Below are positions 1-8,155 of a stretch of DNA of 64,000 nt, in pieces (positions within the stretch are counted from its first letter, which is position 1; each line of letters starts with the position of its first letter). Under the pieces are notes generated by a model. That model made no database searches and was not told the DNA's origin. It saw only the letters and a program-made list of their open reading frames with translations. The stretch covers positions 1-64,000 of the forward strand of contig CAMHLV010000001.1 in assembly GCA_946186115.1 (NCBI GenBank), written 5' to 3'. The stretch is from an uncultured Prevotella sp. Its GTDB lineage: Bacteria; Bacteroidota; Bacteroidia; Bacteroidales; Bacteroidaceae. The translations under genes were made by a program, and so were the position numbers.

Positions 1-1077
1 GCCAACGAACATTTTATCGTCTTTTTTGAGAGGAATGTTCGTAACGAGGATATTACGGCTATTACCTACCTGCGCAAGAAATGTCACAACGTATATATTA
101 TTCTGATTACTGACAATATGTCACCAGAGGAGCGTGACATTTACATGAAGTGCGGAATCAACGACACTATTGTTAATGACGCTTCGATTACGGAGCTGAA
201 CAAAAAAATCCAGTTTATTTCTGACCGTGAGAGTATTCTCTTTGATGAGGAGAGGCCAAAACATAGAATTCTCAAATTCCAGATTCCTCTCTGGAAGAGA
301 CTCTTCGATATTATATTCTCCGGTATAGCAATCATTATTCTCTCGCCAGTCTTCATACTTACTGCCATTGCTATAAAACTTGAAAGCAAGGGTCCGGTAT
401 TGTTTAAGTCAAAGCGCGTAGGCACAAACTACACCATCTTTGATTTCCTCAAGTTCCGCAGTATGTATATGGATGCTGAGGATCGTTTGAAAGAACTCAG
501 CAAAGAACATAATCAATACGCAGAGACACGTGAAGAAGAAGAGCTTAAGACGGTTACGGCACCATTAGGCGAACAGGCAGAGCAGGACATGCTCGACATG
601 GGGATGGAATCTATGATGATGATTGGTGATGAAGAAATAATGCTCGTAGGAGATGATTTCGTGATGGCAGAAAGCGATTTCAGCAAAAAGAAAGAAGAAG
701 AAATAAACAACGCTTTCGTTAAGATTGAGAACGACCCGCGCATTACCAAGGTGGGAAGATTCATCAGAAAATATAGCATCGACGAACTGCCGCAACTGTT
801 TAATATCCTAAAAGGCGACATGTCGATTGTTGGCAACCGTCCACTTCCGCTTTACGAGGCAGAAAAACTCACGGTTGACAGTAGCATCGACCGATTCATG
901 GCACCGGCAGGACTAACAGGATTATGGCAGGTTGAAGAACGCGGAAAGGGTGGAAACATGTCGGCTGAGGAGCGCAAGCAACTTGACATCACTTACGGAC
1001 AAACATACAACTTCATGCTAGACATGAAAATTATTTTCCGCACACTAACAGCATTCATACAAAAAGAAAACGTGTAA
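1..1077 (+). CDS. Receiver-like domain fused to polyprenyl-phosphate sugar transferase (5' partial)
   Basis: The reading frame is open from base 1, so the ORF-track start at 118 is not the real start; 358 residues are visible. The first ~75 residues look like the second half of a response-regulator receiver fold (a hydrophobic strand ending ILITD, then a helix and a GINDTIV segment). A membrane segment follows (about IIFSGIAIIILSPVFILTAI) and then the bacterial sugar-transferase core: KSKRVG, FLKFRSM, NDPRITKVGRFIRKYSIDELPQ, SIVGNRPL and GLTGLWQV. This family attaches the first sugar-1-phosphate to undecaprenyl phosphate at the inner membrane. An acidic, Met-rich insertion of about 70 residues splits the core. 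It heads the exopolysaccharide genes that follow 27 bp downstream. The family assignment is firm; the receiver-like part is a fold-level guess because its phospho-acceptor region is outside the window. Confidence 0.85.
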   Translation, partial: ANEHFIVFFERNVRNEDITAITYLRKKCHNVYIILITDNMSPEERDIYMKCGINDTIVNDASITELNKKIQFISDRESILFDEERPKHRILKFQIPLWKRLFDIIFSGIAIIILSPVFILTAIAIKLESKGPVLFKSKRVGTNYTIFDFLKFRSMYMDAEDRLKELSKEHNQYAETREEEELKTVTAPLGEQAEQDMLDMGMESMMMIGDEEIMLVGDDFVMAESDFSKKKEEEINNAFVKIENDPRITKVGRFIRKYSIDELPQLFNILKGDMSIVGNRPLPLYEAEKLTVDSSIDRFMAPAGLTGLWQVEERGKGGNMSAEERKQLDITYGQTYNFMLDMKIIFRTLTAFIQKENV

Positions 1078-1104
1078 AAGACAGAACGTAACAAAGAGTA
1101 TTTA

Positions 1105-2067
1105 ATGACCATATTAAGACGTATCATCATCATCTTTGCGGCCGTAGCAGTAAAGTTAACGGCTTACGGTCAGTTTAACAATAGCGGTATCAGTGCGGGT
1201 TTTTTTGACTCAAGCAATCAAAACTCGATTAACTTTTCTGACTTCCATCTGCCGCCATTGGCTGTACTCTTTGAGAATGCAAAACAGAATCCCAGAATTC
1301 TTTCTCTTGAAATGGCTCAAGAAATGGCCAAGGCCGAAGTAGCCAAGCAGAAACGCCACATATTCTCATACATTAAAGGCCATGCAAGCTATAGTTATGG
1401 TAAAACTGATATGTGGGGGCAAAATTCATCTGACTACAGTCCTGTTTTGCAACAGTTTCAGGGTAGCGAGCAAAGCTACTGGAATATTGGTGTAAATGTT
1501 GCAGTACCACTTGAGGACATTCTCGACCTGGCCGGCTCTGTAAAGCGTAAGCGCATTGAAGTGGCTAAGGCCATGTATGAAAAAGACAAGGAGTATGAGA
1601 ATTTGAAAAAAGAAATAGCCACCCTTTTCATCAAGATAACAAACAGCCTGGTAACATTGAAGACGGCAAGTGAGGGTTCTGCAATCTACCAGGGAGCAGG
1701 TGCATTAAATCAAGAAGAATTCCATCAGGGCAATATGACGATTGAGGATTTTGCCTATACTAAATTGCATGAGTTGTCTGTGGTAAAGGAATATCAGGTC
1801 CTTCAAACAGAAATAACGACAGATATCATCACTCTGGAACTCCTGTCACACACACCCATTCTGACAAACACCACAACGGAAATCAACCTTGACGACAAGG
1901 AGCAGAAGACGGAGAAGCAGATAAGGAAAGAGAATAAGGCTATAGAAAGGCACATCAGAAAGACGGCTGCAGCTGAAGAAAGGAAGTTCCAGAAGATGGA
2001 GGATGCAGAGCGTAAGGCTCAACAAAAGGCAGCAAAGGAGGCATCAAAAGCCTATAGTAAAAAGTAG
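1105..2067 (+). CDS. TolC-like outer membrane factor, half length
   Basis: 320 residues with an N-terminal signal peptide (basic start, hydrophobic core, ending near AYGQ). The pattern LFENAKQNPRILSLEMAQEMAKAEVAKQK followed by YIKGHASYSYG and then NIGVNVAVPLEDILDLAG matches the helix-strand-strand-helix repeat of outer membrane efflux proteins. Full TolC proteins are about 450 residues with two such repeats; here there is one strand pair plus part of the next helical hairpin. The last ~50 residues are a highly charged Lys/Glu/Ala-rich tail (KQIRKENKAIERHIRK). It lies 26 bp before the chain-length gene, so it probably serves polysaccharide export across the outer membrane. Family assignment moderately sure; function inferred from position. 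Confidence 0.65.
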   Translation: MTILRRIIIIFAAVAVKLTAYGQFNNSGISAGFFDSSNQNSINFSDFHLPPLAVLFENAKQNPRILSLEMAQEMAKAEVAKQKRHIFSYIKGHASYSYGKTDMWGQNSSDYSPVLQQFQGSEQSYWNIGVNVAVPLEDILDLAGSVKRKRIEVAKAMYEKDKEYENLKKEIATLFIKITNSLVTLKTASEGSAIYQGAGALNQEEFHQGNMTIEDFAYTKLHELSVVKEYQVLQTEITTDIITLELLSHTPILTNTTTEINLDDKEQKTEKQIRKENKAIERHIRKTAAAEERKFQKMEDAERKAQQKAAKEASKAYSKK

Positions 2068-2093
2068 GAAATAAACCCCAAACATAGAATGCT

Positions 2094-4277
2094 ATGGATT
2101 TGTTCAGATATATAATACGATTCTTATTCAAGATCAGGTGGTATCTCGTCGTTCTTCCGATGATAGCCCTCATTGTGGCATGGTTTATGACTCGCCACAT
2201 GGAGCGTGTATACGATACTAATACTACTATATATACGGGTATGATTACCGGATACAACATCGAGGGTGGCGTGGGAGCTGCTGGTGGTAACGCTCAGACA
2301 AACATCACCAACTTGATGCTTATTATCACAACCGACAATACCATACATGAAGTGGCACTACGCTTGTTTGCTCGTTGCATGATGTATGGCAACGCAAATA
2401 AAGACAACAACTATATTTCAGCAGAGCACTACAGGATGTTAAGTGCATCTGTTCCTGCAGAAGTCAAAGCATTAATTAATCATAACAGCGAGTCGCAGAC
2501 GTATGCTAACCTAAAGGCATACGAAAAGCCATCTCAAGACAACTACCTGTTTGGAATACTCAATTTTCACGAATATTTCGGAATCAACAGTATCACTTCG
2601 CGTCTTAAGGTACTTCAGTTGGAAAGAAGTGATATCATCGACATAGCATATTCTGCCAATGATGCAGGAATAGCATACAATACCCTTGACATTCTTAACG
2701 AGGTGTTTGCTCGTCAATACCAACAATTACGCTTTGGTGAGACCAGTAATGTCATTAAGTATTTTGAGAAAGAAGTTGCCCGACTGTTCCGCATTCTCAC
2801 AAGCGCAGAGGACGACCTTATCCGCTACAACATTTCTAAGAAAATCATCAACTACGAGGAGCAGACCAAGCAGCTTACCGTACTTGAAGCACAACAGCAG
2901 AACTTCCGCAACGATCAGCTGATGAACTATACAACAGCTAAAGCTCTGCTTGACTATCTTGAGCATCAACTGGGAAACCGAGCTCAAGTAATACGCTCAA
3001 ATCAGGAGTTCACCAATCAGGTGCGCGAAATATCACGTCTGCAATCTCGTATCTCAAATCTTAGACTGATGAGTAGCGAAGGAGGTGGTCGCAACAATGA
3101 ATCCCAAGAAGAGCTTGCAAAGGCACAACGCGAACTTCAGGTTGCCACCAACCGCGTGACAGACCTTACAAAAGACATCGAAGCATCTACCTATAGTACA
3201 GAAACAGGAGTCAAAGCAAACGACATGCTCGGCAGATGGCTTGAACAGCTCTTGCTCCTTGAAAAGACGAAGGCAGAAATGACTGCCACCGACATAATGA
3301 AGGACGATCTGGAAAAACAATATCTATATTACGCACCTATTGGAGCTACACTGGATCGTAAAGACCGACACATCAGCTTCGTCGAAGGAAACTATATGGA
3401 GATGCTGAAAGCACTTAACTCTGCACGTATGCGCCAACGCAACCTTCAGATGACAACGGCTACCCTTCGGGTCCTTAATCCTCCTATGTTCCCGCTCAAT
3501 GCCCAACCCACTAATCGTATGATGGTACTATTGGGCGCTTTCATGCTGACATTCATTCTGACGGCAATGTGGTTCTTCATGATAGAACTTCTCGACCGCA
3601 CACTGCGCGACCGATTGCGCTCAGAACGCATAACAAAGGTGCCTGTTATTGGCTGCTATCCAAAAGAGAGCAATCTTCGCTATCGACGCTTCAACAAGAC
3701 TATTGCCGATATGGCAATGAAACAGTTGAGTAAGGCACTGCTTCCTCATTTCCAGGAAGGCCAGCAGAATGTGCTCAACCTAATATCCACCGACTCTGGC
3801 AACGGAAAGAGCTATCTTGCACAGGAACTGGAGAACTACTGGATATCTATCGGACTACAAGTTCGCCGTCTGACATACGATGAGGACTTTTTGGCAGAAG
3901 ACAGCCGGTTTATCTTGGCAAAGGATATTAAGGACCTGTGCTCTGATATCCTGCCCGACGAGATAGCAATTGTGGAATATCCAAATCTCGACGAAAACTC
4001 TATTTCCCCTGCCCTGTTAAACATAGGAACTGTTAACTTGATGGTGACTCGCGCAAACCGTACATGGAAGGATATTGACCAGAAAGCACTGAAAGAGGTT
4101 CAGACAATGCTTGACGAAGAGCACAAGAAGTCACTCTACATGTATCTGACCGAGGCTAGCCGCTATGCAGTAGAAGAGTTTGTCGGACAGTTACCGCCTT
4201 ATACAAAGTTCAACAACTTTGTCTACCGCATTTCACAACTTGGTTTGACGGCAACAGAGAACGAACATGGGAAATAG
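2094..4277 (+). CDS. Wzz/Wzc-type polysaccharide chain-length protein with degenerate BY-kinase domain
   Basis: Membrane segment at about residues 14-31, a long periplasmic region with coiled-coil stretches (around residues 220-400), and a second membrane segment at about 475-500 (MVLLGAFMLTFILTAMWFF). This is the Wzz/Wzc layout that sets polymer length in Wzy-dependent export. The cytoplasmic tail carries a Walker A-like STDSGNGKS near residue 567, as in bacterial tyrosine kinases. The Walker B position reads IAIVEYP, with Glu instead of Asp, the Walker A' segment is poor (LTYDEDF, no following Arg), and there is no C-terminal tyrosine cluster. It is therefore probably a co-polymerase whose kinase activity is lost or altered. 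It is followed 2 bp later by the polymerase gene. Confidence 0.82.
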   Translation: MDLFRYIIRFLFKIRWYLVVLPMIALIVAWFMTRHMERVYDTNTTIYTGMITGYNIEGGVGAAGGNAQTNITNLMLIITTDNTIHEVALRLFARCMMYGNANKDNNYISAEHYRMLSASVPAEVKALINHNSESQTYANLKAYEKPSQDNYLFGILNFHEYFGINSITSRLKVLQLERSDIIDIAYSANDAGIAYNTLDILNEVFARQYQQLRFGETSNVIKYFEKEVARLFRILTSAEDDLIRYNISKKIINYEEQTKQLTVLEAQQQNFRNDQLMNYTTAKALLDYLEHQLGNRAQVIRSNQEFTNQVREISRLQSRISNLRLMSSEGGGRNNESQEELAKAQRELQVATNRVTDLTKDIEASTYSTETGVKANDMLGRWLEQLLLLEKTKAEMTATDIMKDDLEKQYLYYAPIGATLDRKDRHISFVEGNYMEMLKALNSARMRQRNLQMTTATLRVLNPPMFPLNAQPTNRMMVLLGAFMLTFILTAMWFFMIELLDRTLRDRLRSERITKVPVIGCYPKESNLRYRRFNKTIADMAMKQLSKALLPHFQEGQQNVLNLISTDSGNGKSYLAQELENYWISIGLQVRRLTYDEDFLAEDSRFILAKDIKDLCSDILPDEIAIVEYPNLDENSISPALLNIGTVNLMVTRANRTWKDIDQKALKEVQTMLDEEHKKSLYMYLTEASRYAVEEFVGQLPPYTKFNNFVYRISQLGLTATENEHGK

Positions 4278-4279
4278 TT

Positions 4280-5800
4280 ATGGCAAATACTGCGTTTAAG
4301 ACATTCGCACGAGACAACGGAGGAAGAGTATCACTACTCTTTCTCCTGTTTTTACTTGCCATATATTCATTCATTACTTCGGGATTTACCATCTTTGCCA
4401 TAATATGCATGCTTCCTGTCTTGGTGTTGGCAGTCATTACAACATTCCATTACAAGATGTTTTCCTTCTGGGCGCTCATCGTCATAAATTATATCATCCA
4501 GATGAAAAACATGAGCCTGCCTATTCCGACATCTGTTCCAAACGAGATGTTTGAAATAATATTGTTGGCATTGGCTGTAATTGATGTTCAAGAAACCAAG
4601 TTTGAACGTATCGGAAATCTCATGTTTTTATCACTGATAGTATGGTGTAGTTTCTGTACTTTAGAAGTTTTGAACGACACATGCAGTATCGGTATCGATG
4701 TGGGTGCTTGGTTTACCACGGCACGCTCTATCGCTTACCAGATAATGTATGCATTTCTGGTATTCTCAATATATATATCAAATCCCAAGATTCTGACAAA
4801 GTATCTCATTGTGTGGGGATGCTTAGCGCTGTTCTCTGTATTCTGGGTATGGAAGCAGAAGAATCTCGGTTTTACGGCTGCTGAGAGCAGTTTTATAAAC
4901 GGTCGTGGCCGTTTGACACACGTACTTCAGGGCGGTTCACTTATCAGATATTTTTCTATATATGGTGATGCTGCTAACTTTGGCATCGGTGTTGCATCTA
5001 CAGCCATTGCATTCCTCGTATTTGGCATTACTAGTAAAATCAAACGACACAGATGGTTTTTTCTCATCACTGGCCTGTGCTGCACGTGGGCTATTTTCCC
5101 GTCGGGAACGCGTACTGCTATTGTATGCCTTGGAGCAGGAATAATGGCCTATGTGTTCCTTTCTAAATCTGTTAAGATTGCTGTTCCTGTGACCCTCCTG
5201 TTTGGTATCATCTTTTTCATCCTTGCCTTTACCAAAATCGGCGACGGCAATTCACAGATTCGCCGTATGCGATCTGCTTTTGACAAGAACGATGCCTCTG
5301 CCAACCAGCGCTCCATAAATCAGGAAGCCATGAAAAAGTACTTAAAAGAGGCACCATGGGGTATAGGAATGGCCGTTGGATATAAAAATGTACCTGCCAA
5401 CAATAAGTTTACTTTTATGGCAACTGTTCCCCCTGACTCTGAATACGTATTCATTTGGATACATACAGGCATTATTGGAATAACTACTTTTCTCATCTGT
5501 GTTGCCATGATGCTGTCAGGCGCATGCTGGATTGTATTGTTTAAACTCAAGAGTTCATCCTTACGTGGAATTGGTGCAGGATTCTGTTGCGCCATGGTCT
5601 CACAACAATTAGGAGGCTATGGTAACCAAGTATTGATGCAGTTTCCTAATTGTTTAGTGTTCTTTGGAGGTTTAGCTATCGTCTATGTTCTTCCATACAT
5701 GGAAACCGAGTGGGAAGCCTACGAAAGCGAGCAAATAGCTAAAGAGGAAGAAAGGAAGCGCCTGAAACTTGAGAAGAAGAAAGCTTCGAGACCAGAGTGA
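4280..5800 (+). CDS. O-antigen/exopolysaccharide polymerase (Wzy-like) membrane protein
   Basis: 506 residues with about 10-12 hydrophobic segments and a large soluble loop (about residues 320-390: NSQIRRMRSAFDKNDASANQRSINQEAMKKYL, then PWGIGMAVGY). This topology and the loop motif ending in a G-x-G-x-G-like stretch are typical of the Wzy/WaaL O-antigen ligase superfamily, which polymerises lipid-linked repeats on the periplasmic face. The C-terminus is a charged coiled helix (EEERKRLKLEKKK). Only 2 bp separates it from the chain-length gene, so they are surely co-transcribed. Polymerase rather than ligase is preferred because it lies next to the Wzz/Wzc-like gene; the sequence alone does not decide this. 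Confidence 0.8.
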   Translation: MANTAFKTFARDNGGRVSLLFLLFLLAIYSFITSGFTIFAIICMLPVLVLAVITTFHYKMFSFWALIVINYIIQMKNMSLPIPTSVPNEMFEIILLALAVIDVQETKFERIGNLMFLSLIVWCSFCTLEVLNDTCSIGIDVGAWFTTARSIAYQIMYAFLVFSIYISNPKILTKYLIVWGCLALFSVFWVWKQKNLGFTAAESSFINGRGRLTHVLQGGSLIRYFSIYGDAANFGIGVASTAIAFLVFGITSKIKRHRWFFLITGLCCTWAIFPSGTRTAIVCLGAGIMAYVFLSKSVKIAVPVTLLFGIIFFILAFTKIGDGNSQIRRMRSAFDKNDASANQRSINQEAMKKYLKEAPWGIGMAVGYKNVPANNKFTFMATVPPDSEYVFIWIHTGIIGITTFLICVAMMLSGACWIVLFKLKSSSLRGIGAGFCCAMVSQQLGGYGNQVLMQFPNCLVFFGGLAIVYVLPYMETEWEAYESEQIAKEEERKRLKLEKKKASRPE

Positions 5801-5806
5801 CTGTTC

Positions 5807-7042
5807 TCAGCGTATTATCTCCTCAAATTGATAACACCAGTGATTCTGAGAATCGCGGAGGTTACCACGAGGACCATGTAATCGTCCACTCTTACCGTTT
5901 ATACCATTCACCGCATAGCGCACCTTACAACCAGATACTGGCTGCGAACAAGTTACGACTACGACGCTATCAGAGAGACTGACCTCCTGTGCAATATTCT
6001 TTCCGGAGGGTGTTACTACACTAAAACCGTAACAATCAGCCTTTCGCACTGAAACGGTATCCAATTGCAATGGAGGATCTGAAACATTGAATGACATTCT
6101 TACCTGACTCCCATCTGCAAAAACCGACAAGGGTATTAGTCCACAATAAGGTTTGGTCTTTCTTATTACTTTCAAGGCCGATGCCGCAGCAAGAGCACCA
6201 ATAGCTTGCTGACCACTACCATCAATATGAATTGCTTCACGAACAAAATCATAAGGATAAGTAGGACCGCTTGAGACAAACATGGTATCACCCCTTAGAA
6301 GTTCAACAAAGGTTTGTGGAACTGTGATCTCTCGGCACTCATAACTGTTTTCACTAAAACCATCTGCACGTGTCACAGCATTCGGCTGATAGCATATCAT
6401 CCGTACTGGCTGATTCTGGCCGGTAATGGAACGAATATCACCTTCTATGTCTTTGCGCCATTGACACAATTTCTGCTTATAGTCATATTGGGCATATTCA
6501 GTAATGTCAGACTCGCCTTGCATCCAACAAATTGCTGGAACATAAAATTGCCAATTACGTTTCTTTGCACTTTCATAGGCAATACGAATATCATTGATAA
6601 ACTTCTGATAAGCATCACTATTACGATCCAAATGCCCAATCATCGTAGCACCTCTACCACCAGGGAATATACATATTAATGTATCTTCACCCAATTCGCT
6701 GACTAGACTTTGCGCCATGCTGTAGATTGACAATTCGTTTGAACGACGGCGATAGTGAACCATGCGTTTTATCCACTCCTTTGTTGAAGACAGATCAAAA
6801 TAGCCAAAATTATAATCCATCCTTTGAGTCACTATTCTTCCGCCATAGTCCTTTCGCAACTTACTGAAGTCTGTGAGTCTCTCTGCCTCTTCGCCAAGAG
6901 CCAGACTCTGTCCATATACAGGCACACAGACCACTACGCGTGAACCGCTCAGATTATTATGTGAATCTGAATAATTATTCCATACTGCCAAAAGCAGTAG
7001 AAAGAATAGTAACGCAAAAAAAATAATCTTCTTTCGTTTCAT
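5807..7042 (-). CDS. SASA-type carbohydrate acetylesterase (SGNH hydrolase family), membrane-anchored or secreted
   Basis: The ORF track begins at 7225, but MKRKKIIFFALLFFLLLLAVW is the first plausible signal/anchor sequence, so the start is set at 7042 (411 residues). It contains the SGNH/SASA signatures: VYGQSLALG (nucleophile block), ICIFPGGRGATMIG, WMQGESD (typical of the sialate O-acetylesterase/acetylxylan esterase group) and HIDGSGQQAIG (catalytic His block). These enzymes remove O-acetyl groups from sugars at the cell surface or in the periplasm. It sits inside the polysaccharide locus but faces the opposite way, ending 6 bp from the polymerase gene. It may trim acetyl groups on the polymer made here; that substrate is inference. 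Confidence 0.78.
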   Translation of the reverse strand: MKRKKIIFFALLFFLLLLAVWNNYSDSHNNLSGSRVVVCVPVYGQSLALGEEAERLTDFSKLRKDYGGRIVTQRMDYNFGYFDLSSTKEWIKRMVHYRRRSNELSIYSMAQSLVSELGEDTLICIFPGGRGATMIGHLDRNSDAYQKFINDIRIAYESAKKRNWQFYVPAICWMQGESDITEYAQYDYKQKLCQWRKDIEGDIRSITGQNQPVRMICYQPNAVTRADGFSENSYECREITVPQTFVELLRGDTMFVSSGPTYPYDFVREAIHIDGSGQQAIGALAAASALKVIRKTKPYCGLIPLSVFADGSQVRMSFNVSDPPLQLDTVSVRKADCYGFSVVTPSGKNIAQEVSLSDSVVVVTCSQPVSGCKVRYAVNGINGKSGRLHGPRGNLRDSQNHWCYQFEEIIR

Positions 7043-7069
7043 TTTTTTATTTGGCAAATATAATAAGAT

Positions 7070-7143
7070 TCTCTGATATTTCCAAATAAAAGCATAATTT
7101 CCTTTTGCATTTCTCACGTTTTTTCGTATCTCTGCCATCGAGT
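7070..7143 (+). repeat. Promoter-like repeat, upstream degenerate unit
   Basis: First of two tandem units. It ends in TTTCTCACGTTTTTTCG followed by TATCTCTGCCAT, which aligns base by base with the matching part of the upstream unit before pfp (reverse strand, 53315-53391: TTTCTCTCATTTTTTTG, TCACTTTGCCAT). The left border is uncertain. Its -7 box (TATCTCTG, 7127-7134) is one base from the Bacteroidetes consensus. Confidence 0.6.
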
Positions 7144-7223
7144 TGGCGAAGATACTGACACTCGGCATAAAAAAAGAATGAATTCTTTTTGTTCTGCACT
7201 CGTTTTTTCGTATCTTTGCACTC
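7144..7223 (+). repeat. Promoter-like repeat, downstream unit, shared with the pfp upstream region
   Basis: Reads TGGCGAAGATACTGACACTCGG, then CATAAAAAAAGAATGAATTC and TTTTTGTTCTGCACTCG, ending in TTTTTTCGTATCTTTGCA. The reverse complement of 53231-53309 is the same sequence with about a dozen changes over 79 bases. A near-palindrome AAAAAGAATgAATTCTTTTT sits in the middle and a perfect TATCTTTG -7 box ends the unit. It fills the gap in front of the GT2 genes. Confidence 0.85.
7211..7218 (+). promoter_or_regulatory. -7 box of promoter for the GT2 operon
   Basis: TATCTTTG matches the Bacteroidetes TAnnTTTG -7 element. Transcription would start near 7224, leaving a leader of about 23 bases before the ATG at 7247, which supports that start over the ORF-track start at 7178. 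Confidence 0.75.
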
Positions 7224-7246
7224 AAATATCACTACAACAGAATCCA

Positions 7247-8155
7247 ATGGATATACGAGAAGCTTGTAAGCTGTCCATTATCACCATTAATTACAACGGT
7301 CTGAACGACACCTGTGGGTTGATAGACACGTTGCCTTTAGGGGATGAGTCCTTAGAGGTAATAGTGGTGGATAATGCCTCAAAGGAAGACGAGGCATCAG
7401 TAATAGAGCAACGCTATCCAAAGGTCAGGGTTGTGCGAAGCGACAGGAACCTCGGCTTTGCAGGCGGCAATAACTTGGGAATCAAGGCAGCACGCGGCAA
7501 GTATCTTTTCTTTATTAATAATGATACATTATTATATATAGGAAATGAAAACTATGCCACCCTTCGCACATTGATTAAGAGGTTGGAAACGTCTGAAAAG
7601 ATTGGCATTGTATGTCCGAAGATAAGGTTTACATGGGGAGACAATCCCATACAATACGTCGGATATACGCCACTCTCCAAGGTTACTTTACGCAATCGTT
7701 CCATAGGTTTTGGCGAAACAGACAGGGGACAATTCGATACAGCCCACCCCACTCCATACGCTCACGGTGCTGCCATGATGGTACGGCGCGAGGCAATCCA
7801 ACAGGGAGGACTTATGCCTGAATGCTACTTCCTCTATTACGAGGAACTCGACTGGTCGCTAATGATAAGGCATGCTGGATACGAGATATGGGTTGAACCT
7901 TCAGCAACTGTTTACCACAAAGAGAGTCAGTCTACCGGACAGCATAGTCCTCTTCGTACTTTCTATATCACCCGCAATCGTCTGTTGTTTGTCAGCAGGA
8001 ATGTAAGCCGTCCTTTAAGGTATGTTTCCTATCTCTACCTTATTGGAGCTGTTGCCGTTAAAGACTGCTTGAAATATATTATTCAAAGACGTCCTCAACT
8101 AGTTGGAGCAACTGTGAGAGGTGTACTTAACTTTATAAAACAATCGGTACAATGA
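7247..8155 (+). CDS. Glycosyltransferase family 2 (rhamnosyltransferase-like)
   Basis: The ORF track starts at 7178, but that lies inside the promoter repeat; MDIREACKLSIITINYNG at 7247 is the natural start (302 residues). GT-A fold hallmarks: SIITINYNG, VIVVDNASKEDE, NLGFAGGNNLGIKAARG, FINNDTLL (the metal-binding Asp region) and YEELDWSLMIRHAGYEIW. These match the WbbL-like GT2 group that adds rhamnose or similar sugars to lipid-linked oligosaccharides at the cytoplasmic face. It overlaps the next gene by ATGA, so translation is coupled. Donor and acceptor sugars cannot be read from the sequence. Confidence 0.88.
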   Translation: MDIREACKLSIITINYNGLNDTCGLIDTLPLGDESLEVIVVDNASKEDEASVIEQRYPKVRVVRSDRNLGFAGGNNLGIKAARGKYLFFINNDTLLYIGNENYATLRTLIKRLETSEKIGIVCPKIRFTWGDNPIQYVGYTPLSKVTLRNRSIGFGETDRGQFDTAHPTPYAHGAAMMVRREAIQQGGLMPECYFLYYEELDWSLMIRHAGYEIWVEPSATVYHKESQSTGQHSPLRTFYITRNRLLFVSRNVSRPLRYVSYLYLIGAVAVKDCLKYIIQRRPQLVGATVRGVLNFIKQSVQ

